NCBI GenBank assembly: GCA_964419145.1
Contig: CAYQOM010000009.1
Coordinates: 57,596 to 121,595 of the forward strand
Direction of reading: 5' to 3'
Source of the DNA: UBA2336 sp964419145
Lineage (GTDB): Bacteria > Bacteroidota > Bacteroidia > Cytophagales > Cyclobacteriaceae
DNA length: 64,000 bases
Position 1 is the first letter of the stretch. Each line of letters starts with the position of its first letter. The translations under genes and the position numbers were made by a program. The notes beneath the pieces are model-generated. The model did not search any database. It was not told the DNA's origin and saw nothing but the letters and a program-made list of their open reading frames with translations. Below are positions 53,471 to 60,775 of the stretch, piece after piece.

Positions 53471-54666
53471 ACTGCTACTGATTTATCTTTTAGCGATTCA
53501 GGCTCTGCTTGCTTCCAGTCTGCAATCCGCTGGTGTGCTTCTTTCAACTGTTGTTCAGGTGAACATAATGAAAGCCTGATATACCGGTTTCCTGTCTGAC
53601 CAAAAACAAAACCTGGTGTAATGAAAACTTTAGCACCATATAAAATCTGATCAACCCACTCACCTACATCCGCAATTTGATCTGGCACCTTTGCCCACAC
53701 AAACAATCCGGATTGATTCGGTGAGTATGTGCACGAAAGTGTATCCAGAATTTTGTGTGCCCATGCCTTTCTGCTTGCATACACCTTATTCAATTCCGTA
53801 AACCACGCTGCGTCATTCTTCAACGCCTCAACCGCGGCATGTTGTAAGCTAAGAAACATTCCCGAGTCCATGTTGCTTCGAACCCGCAGCACCGCATCAA
53901 TGTATTCCTTCCTTCCGGCCACCCAGCCCAAACGCCAACCGGCCATGTTGTGCGACTTACTTAAGGAGTTTAATTCAAGTGCGACTTCCGTTGCTCCTTC
54001 TGTTGATAAAATACTGATGGGATGATCGTTCAGGATCAGGCTGTATGGGTTATCATTTATGATTAAAAATTTATGTTTGCGCGCCAAATTAACCAACGCC
54101 TGCAATTCATTGCGCGAAGCAATGCGTCCCGTAGGCATATGCGGAAAATTAACCCACATGATTTTTACCCGCGATAAGTCCTGTTGTTCCAGTTCCTCCA
54201 AATCAATGCCCCAATTCAACTCTTCTTTCAGAGCATACGATCTGGGCTTGGCGCCAACAAGTTTTGTTACCGAAGCATAAGTAGGATAACCCGGATCAGG
54301 AATAAGCACTTCATCTTCTTCATTTAAAAAAGCCATGCTGATATGGAGAATACCCTCCTTTGATCCCATAAGCGGAAGAATCATGGTTTCAGGATCAAGA
54401 ATTACATCATATGTGCGATTATAGAAATCAGATATACTTCTTCGAAACTCCGGAATACCTTTGTAGCTCTGATAGCCGTGACTGTTGGGTTGCTGTGCCG
54501 AAGTGGTAAGCGCATCAATAACAGGTTGTGCCGGGGCTAAATCCGGACTGCCAATACCCAGGTTGATTACTTTTAGTTTCGGTGTATCCAGCGAACGCAC
54601 TTCTGCCAGTTTTTTGCTGAAGTAGTATTCCTCAATGTGTTGTATTCTTTTCGCGGTTTCAATCAT
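53467..54666 (-). CDS. Aminotransferase class I/II
   Basis: A 399-residue PLP-dependent aminotransferase of fold type I. The PLP lysine is in LNSLSKSHNMAGWRLG (near residue 235), and NFPHMPTGRIAS, with the conserved Asn and Pro, lies near 169. Its place between pheA and tyrA suggests an aromatic aminotransferase acting on prephenate, phenylpyruvate or hydroxyphenylpyruvate, though a diaminopimelate or aspartate role fits the fold as well. An in-frame start at 54720 would overlap pheA; the ATG at 54666 is preferred. Confidence 0.9.
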   Translation of the reverse strand: MIETAKRIQHIEEYYFSKKLAEVRSLDTPKLKVINLGIGSPDLAPAQPVIDALTTSAQQPNSHGYQSYKGIPEFRRSISDFYNRTYDVILDPETMILPLMGSKEGILHISMAFLNEEDEVLIPDPGYPTYASVTKLVGAKPRSYALKEELNWGIDLEELEQQDLSRVKIMWVNFPHMPTGRIASRNELQALVNLARKHKFLIINDNPYSLILNDHPISILSTEGATEVALELNSLSKSHNMAGWRLGWVAGRKEYIDAVLRVRSNMDSGMFLSLQHAAVEALKNDAAWFTELNKVYASRKAWAHKILDTLSCTYSPNQSGLFVWAKVPDQIADVGEWVDQILYGAKVFITPGFVFGQTGNRYIRLSLCSPEQQLKEAHQRIADWKQAEPESLKDKSVAV

Positions 54667-54685
54667 AGTATTTCTGAACAATTCA

Positions 54686-55540
54686 TTAGTTGTATTCAAT
54701 TTTTGCCTTCTTATACTCACCCAATACGTTTAAGTTTTTTACCTGCCGCAACACCTGCTTCATCGCATCATCATACTGTTTTCTTCGCTTCCATTCTACA
54801 TCAACATGAATGCGGTATTCACTGGGCTTTCCGATAACCGGTATCGATTGAATTTTTAACAAGTTGATCTGATTCAGTTTGAACGTCATCAATGCATCAG
54901 CCAGACTGCCCACTTCATTGGCCACTTCAAAACTCAACGATGCCTTGTTTGCCTTTTCATTATTTTCCGATTTACGGGTTAACACCAGAAAGCGCGTAAA
55001 GTTTTTCTTGTGGGTTTCAATGCGCTTCTCCAGAATTTGCAGACCATACTTTTTCGCAGCCAACTCATTGGCAATGGCTGCGGTTTGTTTAAGCTTTAAT
55101 GTTTTAACACGCTTTGCTGAAAGAGCCGTGTCATCACTTTCGCGGATTTCAATGCCATTCAACGTGTGGATAAACTCGGTACACTGGCGCAAAGCCATTG
55201 GGTGTGATTCAATGGTTTTGATATCGGACAGCTTTACACCAGGCAAGGTTAGCAGGTGCATGTGAATGGGCAGGTATAACTCGCCCACAATGCTGAAGTG
55301 ATATTGCTGAAGTAAAAAATAATTCGGAAGGATGCTTCCGGCAATGCTGTTCTCAATGGCCATTACGGCAAAATCAGCTTCGCCCTTTTTTAAGCTTTCG
55401 CATAACGCATGAAAAGTCAAGCATTCAACCGGTTGAATAGCTTGCTGAAAATAAGTTCGTGCCGCTACTTCGTGAAAGCTGGCTTCCAATCCTTGTATGG
55501 CGATTTTCAGTTTCTTGTTTTTTGTCATGTTCGTTCTCAT
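54686..55540 (-). CDS. pheA: Prephenate dehydratase
   Basis: A 284-residue enzyme converting prephenate to phenylpyruvate. The substrate motifs are IQGLEASFHEVAA (residue 14), IENSIAGSI (near 62) and the signature NFTRFLVLTRK (near 178). A C-terminal ACT domain (about 195-275) is present, but the phenylalanine-binding ESRP motif reads QSIP and the GALV motif reads GSLA. It is the first gene of the operon, and an in-frame ATG 4 codons downstream is possible. The leader peptide and attenuator directly upstream are the likely control. Confidence 0.94.
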   Translation of the reverse strand: MRTNMTKNKKLKIAIQGLEASFHEVAARTYFQQAIQPVECLTFHALCESLKKGEADFAVMAIENSIAGSILPNYFLLQQYHFSIVGELYLPIHMHLLTLPGVKLSDIKTIESHPMALRQCTEFIHTLNGIEIRESDDTALSAKRVKTLKLKQTAAIANELAAKKYGLQILEKRIETHKKNFTRFLVLTRKSENNEKANKASLSFEVANEVGSLADALMTFKLNQINLLKIQSIPVIGKPSEYRIHVDVEWKRRKQYDDAMKQVLRQVKNLNVLGEYKKAKIEYN

Positions 55541-55559
55541 AGTTCAAAAACGAGAGCAC

Positions 55560-55591
55560 AAAAAAAGTCCCGGCTATTCACCGGGACTTTT
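55560..55591 (-). terminator. Attenuator terminator of the aromatic operon
   Basis: On the minus strand AAAAGTCCCGG (55591-55581) and CCGGGACTTTT (55573-55563) form a perfect 11-bp stem around TGAATAG, and seven T finish it. It ends 20 bases before pheA. The sequence CCGGGA in the leader ORF (55648-55643) can pair with TCCCGG in the first arm to give a competing antiterminator. Confidence 0.88.
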
Positions 55592-55615
55592 CTGAGTTCT
55601 CTGTTATCGTTTACA

Positions 55616-55702
55616 TCAACAACATACCGCTACTCGTTCAAATCCCGGAAGGGCCTGAAAATAGTAGTAGTAAAACCAAAAAGATGCGTTGATGCTTTTC
55701 AT
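55616..55702 (-). CDS. Aromatic-rich leader peptide of the pheA operon
   Basis: A 28-codon ORF (ATG at 55702, TGA at 55618-55616) encoding MKSINAS, then F-W-F-Y-Y-Y-Y-F at residues 8-15, then QALPGFERVAVCC. Eight consecutive aromatic residues (three Phe, one Trp, four Tyr) are what is expected of a leader peptide that stalls when charged aromatic tRNAs run short. It lies between a TATGTTTG promoter box and a terminator, and directly before pheA. Ribosome stalling at the block would leave CCGGGA free to pair with the terminator arm. Attenuation is inferred from these elements; the mechanism is known from trp and phe operons of enteric bacteria. Confidence 0.85.
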   Translation of the reverse strand: MKSINASFWFYYYYFQALPGFERVAVCC

Positions 55703-55756
55703 TTCTCTAATCAATGGGCTAAAGAAAAGGTATTTTCAATTGCCGACAAAATATTT

Positions 55757-55764
55757 CAAACATA
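55757..55764 (-). promoter_or_regulatory. -7 box of the aromatic operon leader
   Basis: On the minus strand the bases read TATGTTTG, matching TAnnTTTG. The start site would be near 55750, about 48 bases before the leader ATG. No strong -33 element was seen. Confidence 0.6.
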
Positions 55765-55796
55765 ATTTTCAATGAACTAATGCCTGTTAGGAACGG

Positions 55797-55827
55797 TTTG
55801 GGAAGCGTATGGTTGTCGATATCTTTG
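55797..55827 (+). promoter_or_regulatory. Bacteroidota promoter of the 55850 lipoprotein gene
   Basis: TTTG (55797-55800), a 19-bp spacer and TATCTTTG (55820-55827) match both elements of the phylum consensus. The ATG is 23 bases further. Confidence 0.75.
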
Positions 55828-55849
55828 ATACAAATACCTCTGAATCACC

Positions 55850-56248
55850 ATGAAAAAAACGATTGCACTGCTTATCCTGTTGAGCTTTACGCTTACGTAT
55901 TGCCAAGAAGACCCCAATAAAATTCTCTATAACAAGGTAATGGACATCCACGATGAAGTGATGCCCAGCATGGATGAGCTTTACAGGCTGAAGAAAGACC
56001 TGGAGGAAAAGATCAAAAATTCACCTGATTTGGTAGAAGATAAAAAGCAGCAGATGGAACAAACCGTGCTGCTACTGGATTCCGCCAGCAAGAGCATGAT
56101 GAGCTGGATGCGTGAATTCAGCCCGGAAGAATATGAAAAGCAGGCGCAACGCGATTACCTGGAAAAAGAATTGAAGCGCGTACAAACCGTTAAAGATGTG
56201 ATGCTGAAAGCCCTTGATGAGGGAAGAAAAGTCTCTCAGGATCAATAG
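55850..56248 (+). CDS. Small helical lipoprotein, unknown function
   Basis: A 132-residue protein with a lipobox (SFTLTYC, cysteine at residue 18) followed by a highly charged, almost wholly helical body with repeated coiled-coil heptads (MDELYRLKKDLEEKIKNSPD, then LVEDKKQQMEQTV). It resembles small periplasmic coiled-coil lipoproteins; no family is recognised. It converges with the ChaN gene, overlapping by 7 bp. Confidence 0.8.
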   Translation: MKKTIALLILLSFTLTYCQEDPNKILYNKVMDIHDEVMPSMDELYRLKKDLEEKIKNSPDLVEDKKQQMEQTVLLLDSASKSMMSWMREFSPEEYEKQAQRDYLEKELKRVQTVKDVMLKALDEGRKVSQDQ

Positions 56249-57111
56249 GTTTTTGTCATATCAGCCGGAATCGCAATGATGTAGTCGGCTGTGTTTTTGT
56301 TTTCATCATTCAGTTTGTCTATCGCATCCTGACTAACCGGATGAATGGTCACTATCTTCAATGAAGGTTTTGCCTTTTTCAGGTAATGGTAGATCCCCTC
56401 AAAATTTTGGGAGTGATAAGCGCCATGATAATGAATGAAGATACCCTCCTTCATATTCTGAATAATAAAATATGCCATGGTAGCATCCTTCACGGCTTGC
56501 GATCGGGCCATGTTCTCTCCGCTTCCCGGGCCGCCATGTCCGCCCATGGATGAAATCATATTTTTATATCCCGGTAATTCCAGATCGATTTCAATAGGAA
56601 GTGGCGCCATGCGTTGGCGAGCCTCCTCCGGAAGCGTAGTCAATGCCTCAATCCCTTTACGATAAACAAGATTAGCATAACGTCTCGGTACATTGGTGGC
56701 AATGGCACTTAACTTTTGAGCCTTGCAAAATTCAATCAATGGCTTGTAGTCGTTTTTGTAGTTATCCCAGACTTTTGCTTCGCTTAATAGATGTCGCTCT
56801 TCTATCACACCGGTAAGGTATTCGTTCAGCACCAACTGATTGTCGGCTTCAAACATTTCAAAGCCAAGGGTAAGTTTTGGATTAACTGCATATAAATCCT
56901 TGGCCACTTGCAGTTCAAGCCAATGGTTAATGGAGTTGTCGTGCATTTCACCAAACAATACCACATCGGCTTTTGCCAACTCGGTAATCATTTTTTGGTA
57001 GTCAGCCGACTTACCTTCTTTATTAAATAATTTGAATGCCAGTTTTTCCTGGGCGAATGAGGATTCAAAACAAAAATTGAGAAACAGAAAAATGAGAACC
57101 AAATACTTCAT
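56242..57111 (-). CDS. ChaN-family lipoprotein-like / haem-binding protein
   Basis: A 289-residue exported protein of the ChaN (Cofac_haem_bdg, Tiki-like) family. A signal peptide (VLIFLFLNFCFESSFAQ) precedes VVLFGEMHDNSINHWLEL with the conserved Glu-x-His, LGFEMFEADNQLVLNEYL, and a C-terminal FIHYHGAYHSQNF with conserved histidines. Family members bind haem or act on metal-dependent hydrolysis. It follows folB by 3 bases, so it is in the DivIVA-folB-chaN transcript. Confidence 0.88.
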   Translation of the reverse strand: MKYLVLIFLFLNFCFESSFAQEKLAFKLFNKEGKSADYQKMITELAKADVVLFGEMHDNSINHWLELQVAKDLYAVNPKLTLGFEMFEADNQLVLNEYLTGVIEERHLLSEAKVWDNYKNDYKPLIEFCKAQKLSAIATNVPRRYANLVYRKGIEALTTLPEEARQRMAPLPIEIDLELPGYKNMISSMGGHGGPGSGENMARSQAVKDATMAYFIIQNMKEGIFIHYHGAYHSQNFEGIYHYLKKAKPSLKIVTIHPVSQDAIDKLNDENKNTADYIIAIPADMTKTY

Positions 57112-57114
57112 GAA

Positions 57115-57474
57115 TTATCGCTTTTTAAAAACCTGAACAGTGGCTCGCTTACACTTGCCACCAATGGGAGGGTTTACCTTGGAGATTTTAATGTCAACCG
57201 ATTGAACAACCGGAAGTTCCTGTAAAATATCATCGATGATTTTACCGGCTACGGTCTCAAGGAGTTTGGACGGTTTATCCATCTCTGCTTTAACAATGGC
57301 AAACAGGGTTTCATAGTTAACCGTACCCGACAAATCATCCTCAAAGGCTGCAGCCGAAAAATCCGTTTCAACGGCAATGTCTACTTCAAACCAGTTTCCG
57401 GATTCACGCTCATGCGGATAAACGCCATGAAACGCATGGAACTCCAGACCTTCAAGCGCAACACGTCCGGTCAT
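57115..57474 (-). CDS. folB: Dihydroneopterin aldolase
   Basis: A 119-residue folate enzyme that splits dihydroneopterin to hydroxymethyl-dihydropterin. The conserved FHAFHGVYPHERESG near residue 12 carries the catalytic Glu, and the C-terminal ISKVNPPIGG carries the catalytic Lys. It overlaps the upstream DivIVA gene by 4 bp. Confidence 0.94.
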   Translation of the reverse strand: MTGRVALEGLEFHAFHGVYPHERESGNWFEVDIAVETDFSAAAFEDDLSGTVNYETLFAIVKAEMDKPSKLLETVAGKIIDDILQELPVVQSVDIKISKVNPPIGGKCKRATVQVFKKR

Positions 57475-58253
57475 CCAATCTCGTCAAAAAAAGAAGTGAT
57501 TTTTTTCGTCCGGGTTTCAGCCACCACCGTTATCTGTTCCAACACCATTTCCGGTTCAGCTTCGGGTTCTGTTTCAGTTACAGAATCAATCGTTGTTTCG
57601 GATACTTCAGGTACAGGAACCACTAACCTGGGTTGCTCCACCGTTTTGGCTTTAGCTTGTTGATCCGCATTCGGGAAGACGATCTTTTTGATTTCCTTTC
57701 GGGCTTGTGAAAGATGTTGATCCGCATCAAATGCCTTTGTTCCATTTTTTATACGATCAACCCGCTCAATATTATCCTGTGAGATACGCTTAAGCTCCTG
57801 CAACAAATCATCACGCGATGATTCGAGCTTCTTGTAGCTTTCTACCATCCCACGAAGGCGCTCTTCCATTTCAGCCATCACTTGCTTGGCACGTTGCTCA
57901 GCTTCATCAATCGTATTGTTGGCCATCATCTTGGCCTCATTCATCATGGCATCAGCCTTGAGTTGTGATTCGCGTAAATGCAAATCAGCCGCCTGACGCG
58001 CCTGTTCGATCACATTCGCCCCCGTGTCTTCTGCCGTCTTAAGCGTTTTGAACAATGAGCTTTCCACCTCTCTCAGCTTGGTTACTTCACGTTCGGCCGC
58101 TTCAAGCTTTATCTTCAATTCCTTGCCTTCATCCACAAGGCGTTCCCATTCCTGCGACAGGGTAAGCAGAAAAGCGTTCACTTCATCCTTGTCATATCCG
58201 CGAAAATGCTTCTCGAAGGTTTTTTGCCGGATTTCAAGCGGTGTAATTTTCAT
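57471..58253 (-). CDS. DivIVA-domain protein
   Basis: A 260-residue protein with the DivIVA/Wag31 N-terminal membrane-curvature motif ITPLEIRQKTFEKHFRGYDKDEVNAFL (residues 3-29), a long coiled coil (30-175) and a disordered acidic tail ending in KKITSFFDEIG. DivIVA scaffolds mark poles or septa in Gram-positives; Bacteroidota also carry such proteins, with a less well known role. It is the first gene of the DivIVA-folB-chaN transcript. Confidence 0.9.
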   Translation of the reverse strand: MKITPLEIRQKTFEKHFRGYDKDEVNAFLLTLSQEWERLVDEGKELKIKLEAAEREVTKLREVESSLFKTLKTAEDTGANVIEQARQAADLHLRESQLKADAMMNEAKMMANNTIDEAEQRAKQVMAEMEERLRGMVESYKKLESSRDDLLQELKRISQDNIERVDRIKNGTKAFDADQHLSQARKEIKKIVFPNADQQAKAKTVEQPRLVVPVPEVSETTIDSVTETEPEAEPEMVLEQITVVAETRTKKITSFFDEIG

Positions 58254-58295
58254 GGTACTACTGGTTAAGTTTAAAAAATAAGAGCCGATAAAAAA

Positions 58296-59228
58296 TCAGG
58301 TATCCAGGCTCTGGTTATTCAAGTTTATATCCCAAACGGAAATGGTGCGGTCATCGCTGGCACTCACCAATTGTCCGCGGTGGTTCGTCCACAACAGTTT
58401 ATTCACCGAGGTGCCGTGGCCGGCATGCCTGCCCTTATCAATCACCTTCAACAGCCTCAGTTCGGCTAAGTCCCAGATTTTTATGGACTTATCCATGCTA
58501 CAAGTTACGAAATGTTTGGAATCAGGGCTAAAATCAAGGTGATTTATTGCATACATGTGCGCTACCACCTCGGCAGCGGGTGTATATACGGCCCGTACAT
58601 CCCAAACTTTCAGGCGTGCATCGCGCGATCCGCTCATCAGAAAATCGCCATCCGGGGTGTACCGCAAGGTAAAAACTGAGTTCGCATGTGCATTCCATTC
58701 GTATTTCATGTTCATGGAGTCAACATCAAACACCCGGATACAGCAATCACTGTACCCAACGGCCAGCTCACCTGTTTTTGGATTGATAGCCATGGTTCGG
58801 GCGCTTTTTTCTGAAGATTTAGTACGACTAATAATCCCACGGGTATTCAAATCAACGCGGATAATTGTTCCATCACCATCGGCTACAAACAACTTATTCC
58901 CGACATGCTGGATATCAAAAATGGCGGCCTTGGTAAGGTGTAACGAACCATCCTGCTTATTATTCTTCCAATCGATGAAATGAATGCCTTCATAATTATG
59001 ACCGATCATCAACAGATTCGTTTCCGCATGGTGGTGTAAAGCATAAATCGAATTGGCGAGGCGGGCGATCAGCGTACCTTCTTCAGGCCTCTCTAAATTC
59101 CATAACACAACCATGCCATCACCTGACCCACTAAAAAACAGGTTGGGTTGATCCGCCTGATGCAGGGTGTAGATGGAGTCGCGATGACCGGTAAGGTTGT
59201 GCAGCCTGTTTACAGCAATGGTACTCAT
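58296..59228 (-). CDS. WD40-repeat beta-propeller protein
   Basis: A 310-residue protein of seven WD40 blades, each ending in patterns such as VVLWNLE, IRVFDVD, LKVWDVR, IKIWDLA and ISVWDIN. There is no signal peptide, so it is a cytoplasmic interaction platform. The frame is open 27 codons further upstream, but MSTIAVNRLHNLTGH at 59228 fits the first blade, and the longer start would overlap the divergent phosphopantetheinyl transferase gene. The partner is unknown. Confidence 0.9.
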   Translation of the reverse strand: MSTIAVNRLHNLTGHRDSIYTLHQADQPNLFFSGSGDGMVVLWNLERPEEGTLIARLANSIYALHHHAETNLLMIGHNYEGIHFIDWKNNKQDGSLHLTKAAIFDIQHVGNKLFVADGDGTIIRVDLNTRGIISRTKSSEKSARTMAINPKTGELAVGYSDCCIRVFDVDSMNMKYEWNAHANSVFTLRYTPDGDFLMSGSRDARLKVWDVRAVYTPAAEVVAHMYAINHLDFSPDSKHFVTCSMDKSIKIWDLAELRLLKVIDKGRHAGHGTSVNKLLWTNHRGQLVSASDDRTISVWDINLNNQSLDT

Positions 59229-59300
59229 ACCCGAATAACTGCGCGAAAGTGCTGAAAGTTTAGGTGAGTTTATAGTAAAATTGCTCAAGATTAAACCATT

Positions 59301-59921
59301 ATGCCTCAACTGGAAACCGACATAACCAAAACCCGCGCGTGGGGCTTGTGGAAAATTGAAGAATCGGAGGAAGACTTGAATCAGCTATCTGGTGGAGAAA
59401 TCATTCCAGCAGAAATCACGCATCCGGAAAAGCGGTGTGAGTTTCTGGCTGCCCGCGCATTGGTAAGAAATCTGGTTGAGCAATTGAAACTTAACTACCA
59501 TGGGCTAACAAAAGATATTTATGGGAAGCCTTTGTTACGTAGTCATCCGCATCACATTTCCCTTAGTCACTCTTATCCGTATGTCACGGCTATTATCGAC
59601 ACTAAAAAAGCAGTGGGTATCGATCTGGAGCATTTCAAATCAAAGTTATTACGCATTGCCCCGCGTATGTTTTCTCCTTCGGAATTAAAAGATGCAGGAA
59701 ATAACCTTATCAAGAATAGTATTTATTGGAGTGCAAAAGAAGCCCTGATGAAAGTGTATGGGAAAAAGGATTTAGTGTTTTCAGAAAACCTGTTGGTGGA
59801 GCCGTTTAACCTTGAGTCAACCGGGATACTCACCGGACATATTATCACTCCGGAAAAAGAAACAACACTTTCGCTGCATTATAAACAATACCCGGATTTT
59901 GTGATTGTGTATAATGTGTAA
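59301..59921 (+). CDS. 4'-phosphopantetheinyl transferase (Sfp-type)
   Basis: A 206-residue enzyme that attaches the phosphopantetheine arm of CoA to carrier proteins. The magnesium motif GIDLEHF (near residue 109) and the helix WSAKEALMKVYGKKDLVF (near 147-164) are the classic P2 and P3 motifs, and HISLSHSYPYVTAI gives the P1a region. The type is the Sfp/Gsp size, about 200 residues. It is divergent from the WD40 gene. Confidence 0.93.
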   Translation: MPQLETDITKTRAWGLWKIEESEEDLNQLSGGEIIPAEITHPEKRCEFLAARALVRNLVEQLKLNYHGLTKDIYGKPLLRSHPHHISLSHSYPYVTAIIDTKKAVGIDLEHFKSKLLRIAPRMFSPSELKDAGNNLIKNSIYWSAKEALMKVYGKKDLVFSENLLVEPFNLESTGILTGHIITPEKETTLSLHYKQYPDFVIVYNV

Positions 59922-59923
59922 GG

Positions 59924-60775
59924 CTAAACACCCAGATCTGCTCCATCTGCAATGATGAGCAATAATTCTTTCACCTCTTCCGCCTTTTCGTGCTCACCCA
60001 TTTTATCAAAGGACATGATCAGGTTGCGGAACACCCTGCGAATAATCTCCAGGTTGGAGCACGGTTCAAAAAATGAATTCTGCGGAGCAAGCTTCAACTC
60101 ATGAATATAGTTTTCAATATCCTGCCGGGAAAAAATAAGTCCTTTGTTAAAGGCATTGATGTAAAACACCTGCTTGCCATCCTGATACACCAGCACAAAC
60201 AGGTTCGGAAGATTAACTCCGTAAACAGGTAACTTCAACTTCTGCGCCACCATCATGTAGATCACACAAAGCGAAATAGGATTACCCTTACGCGTCTCCA
60301 ATACTACATTGATCATGGAATTGCCAGGTGAGTGAAAATTTTTGGTGTTGGCTGAAAACTTCAGTTTATTAAACAGCACACCATTCAGCACCTTAACCTG
60401 ATCAATCGGGTACATATCCGGCTTGAATTCCAGCCAGGCTTCATAGTAAATCTGCTCGAGATCCTGCTTTAGCTTCTCCAACTCAAGATCGGGATATTGA
60501 TAGGTGGCTACCAACCAAAGGCCGGTTAGTAAATCCTGCTCCGGAGTTTTATACCATTCAGTTACCCGATTTTTTAATAACTCATACTGAAGATCGTGTA
60601 TGAGGCTTTCAATTTTTTGCTGCGTTTGTGGGTTGAAATTATTTTCCCACTCCTGTTCCAGATACGGAATTACTTCTTTGCCAAGCGAACGTATTTTATC
60701 GGTAACGTGAGAAACGACTTGATCATCCTCATCATCCAGCAACGAAACCAGCGCCTTTAATTCTTTTGCTGTCAT
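59924..60775 (-). CDS. SirB1-family transglutaminase-like protein
   Basis: A 283-residue protein of the SirB1 family: an N-terminal helical stretch with a HEAT-like feel (residues 1-65), a transglutaminase-like core with NVVLETRKGNPISLCVIYMMVAQKL (about 155-180; the conserved Cys is in SLCVIY) and a C-terminal TPR-like helical tail (FFEPCSNLEIIRRVFRNLIMSFDKMGEHEKAEE). The biochemical role of the family is unclear. The ATG is adjacent to the stop of the carboxylase gene upstream. Confidence 0.85.
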   Translation of the reverse strand: MTAKELKALVSLLDDEDDQVVSHVTDKIRSLGKEVIPYLEQEWENNFNPQTQQKIESLIHDLQYELLKNRVTEWYKTPEQDLLTGLWLVATYQYPDLELEKLKQDLEQIYYEAWLEFKPDMYPIDQVKVLNGVLFNKLKFSANTKNFHSPGNSMINVVLETRKGNPISLCVIYMMVAQKLKLPVYGVNLPNLFVLVYQDGKQVFYINAFNKGLIFSRQDIENYIHELKLAPQNSFFEPCSNLEIIRRVFRNLIMSFDKMGEHEKAEEVKELLLIIADGADLGV

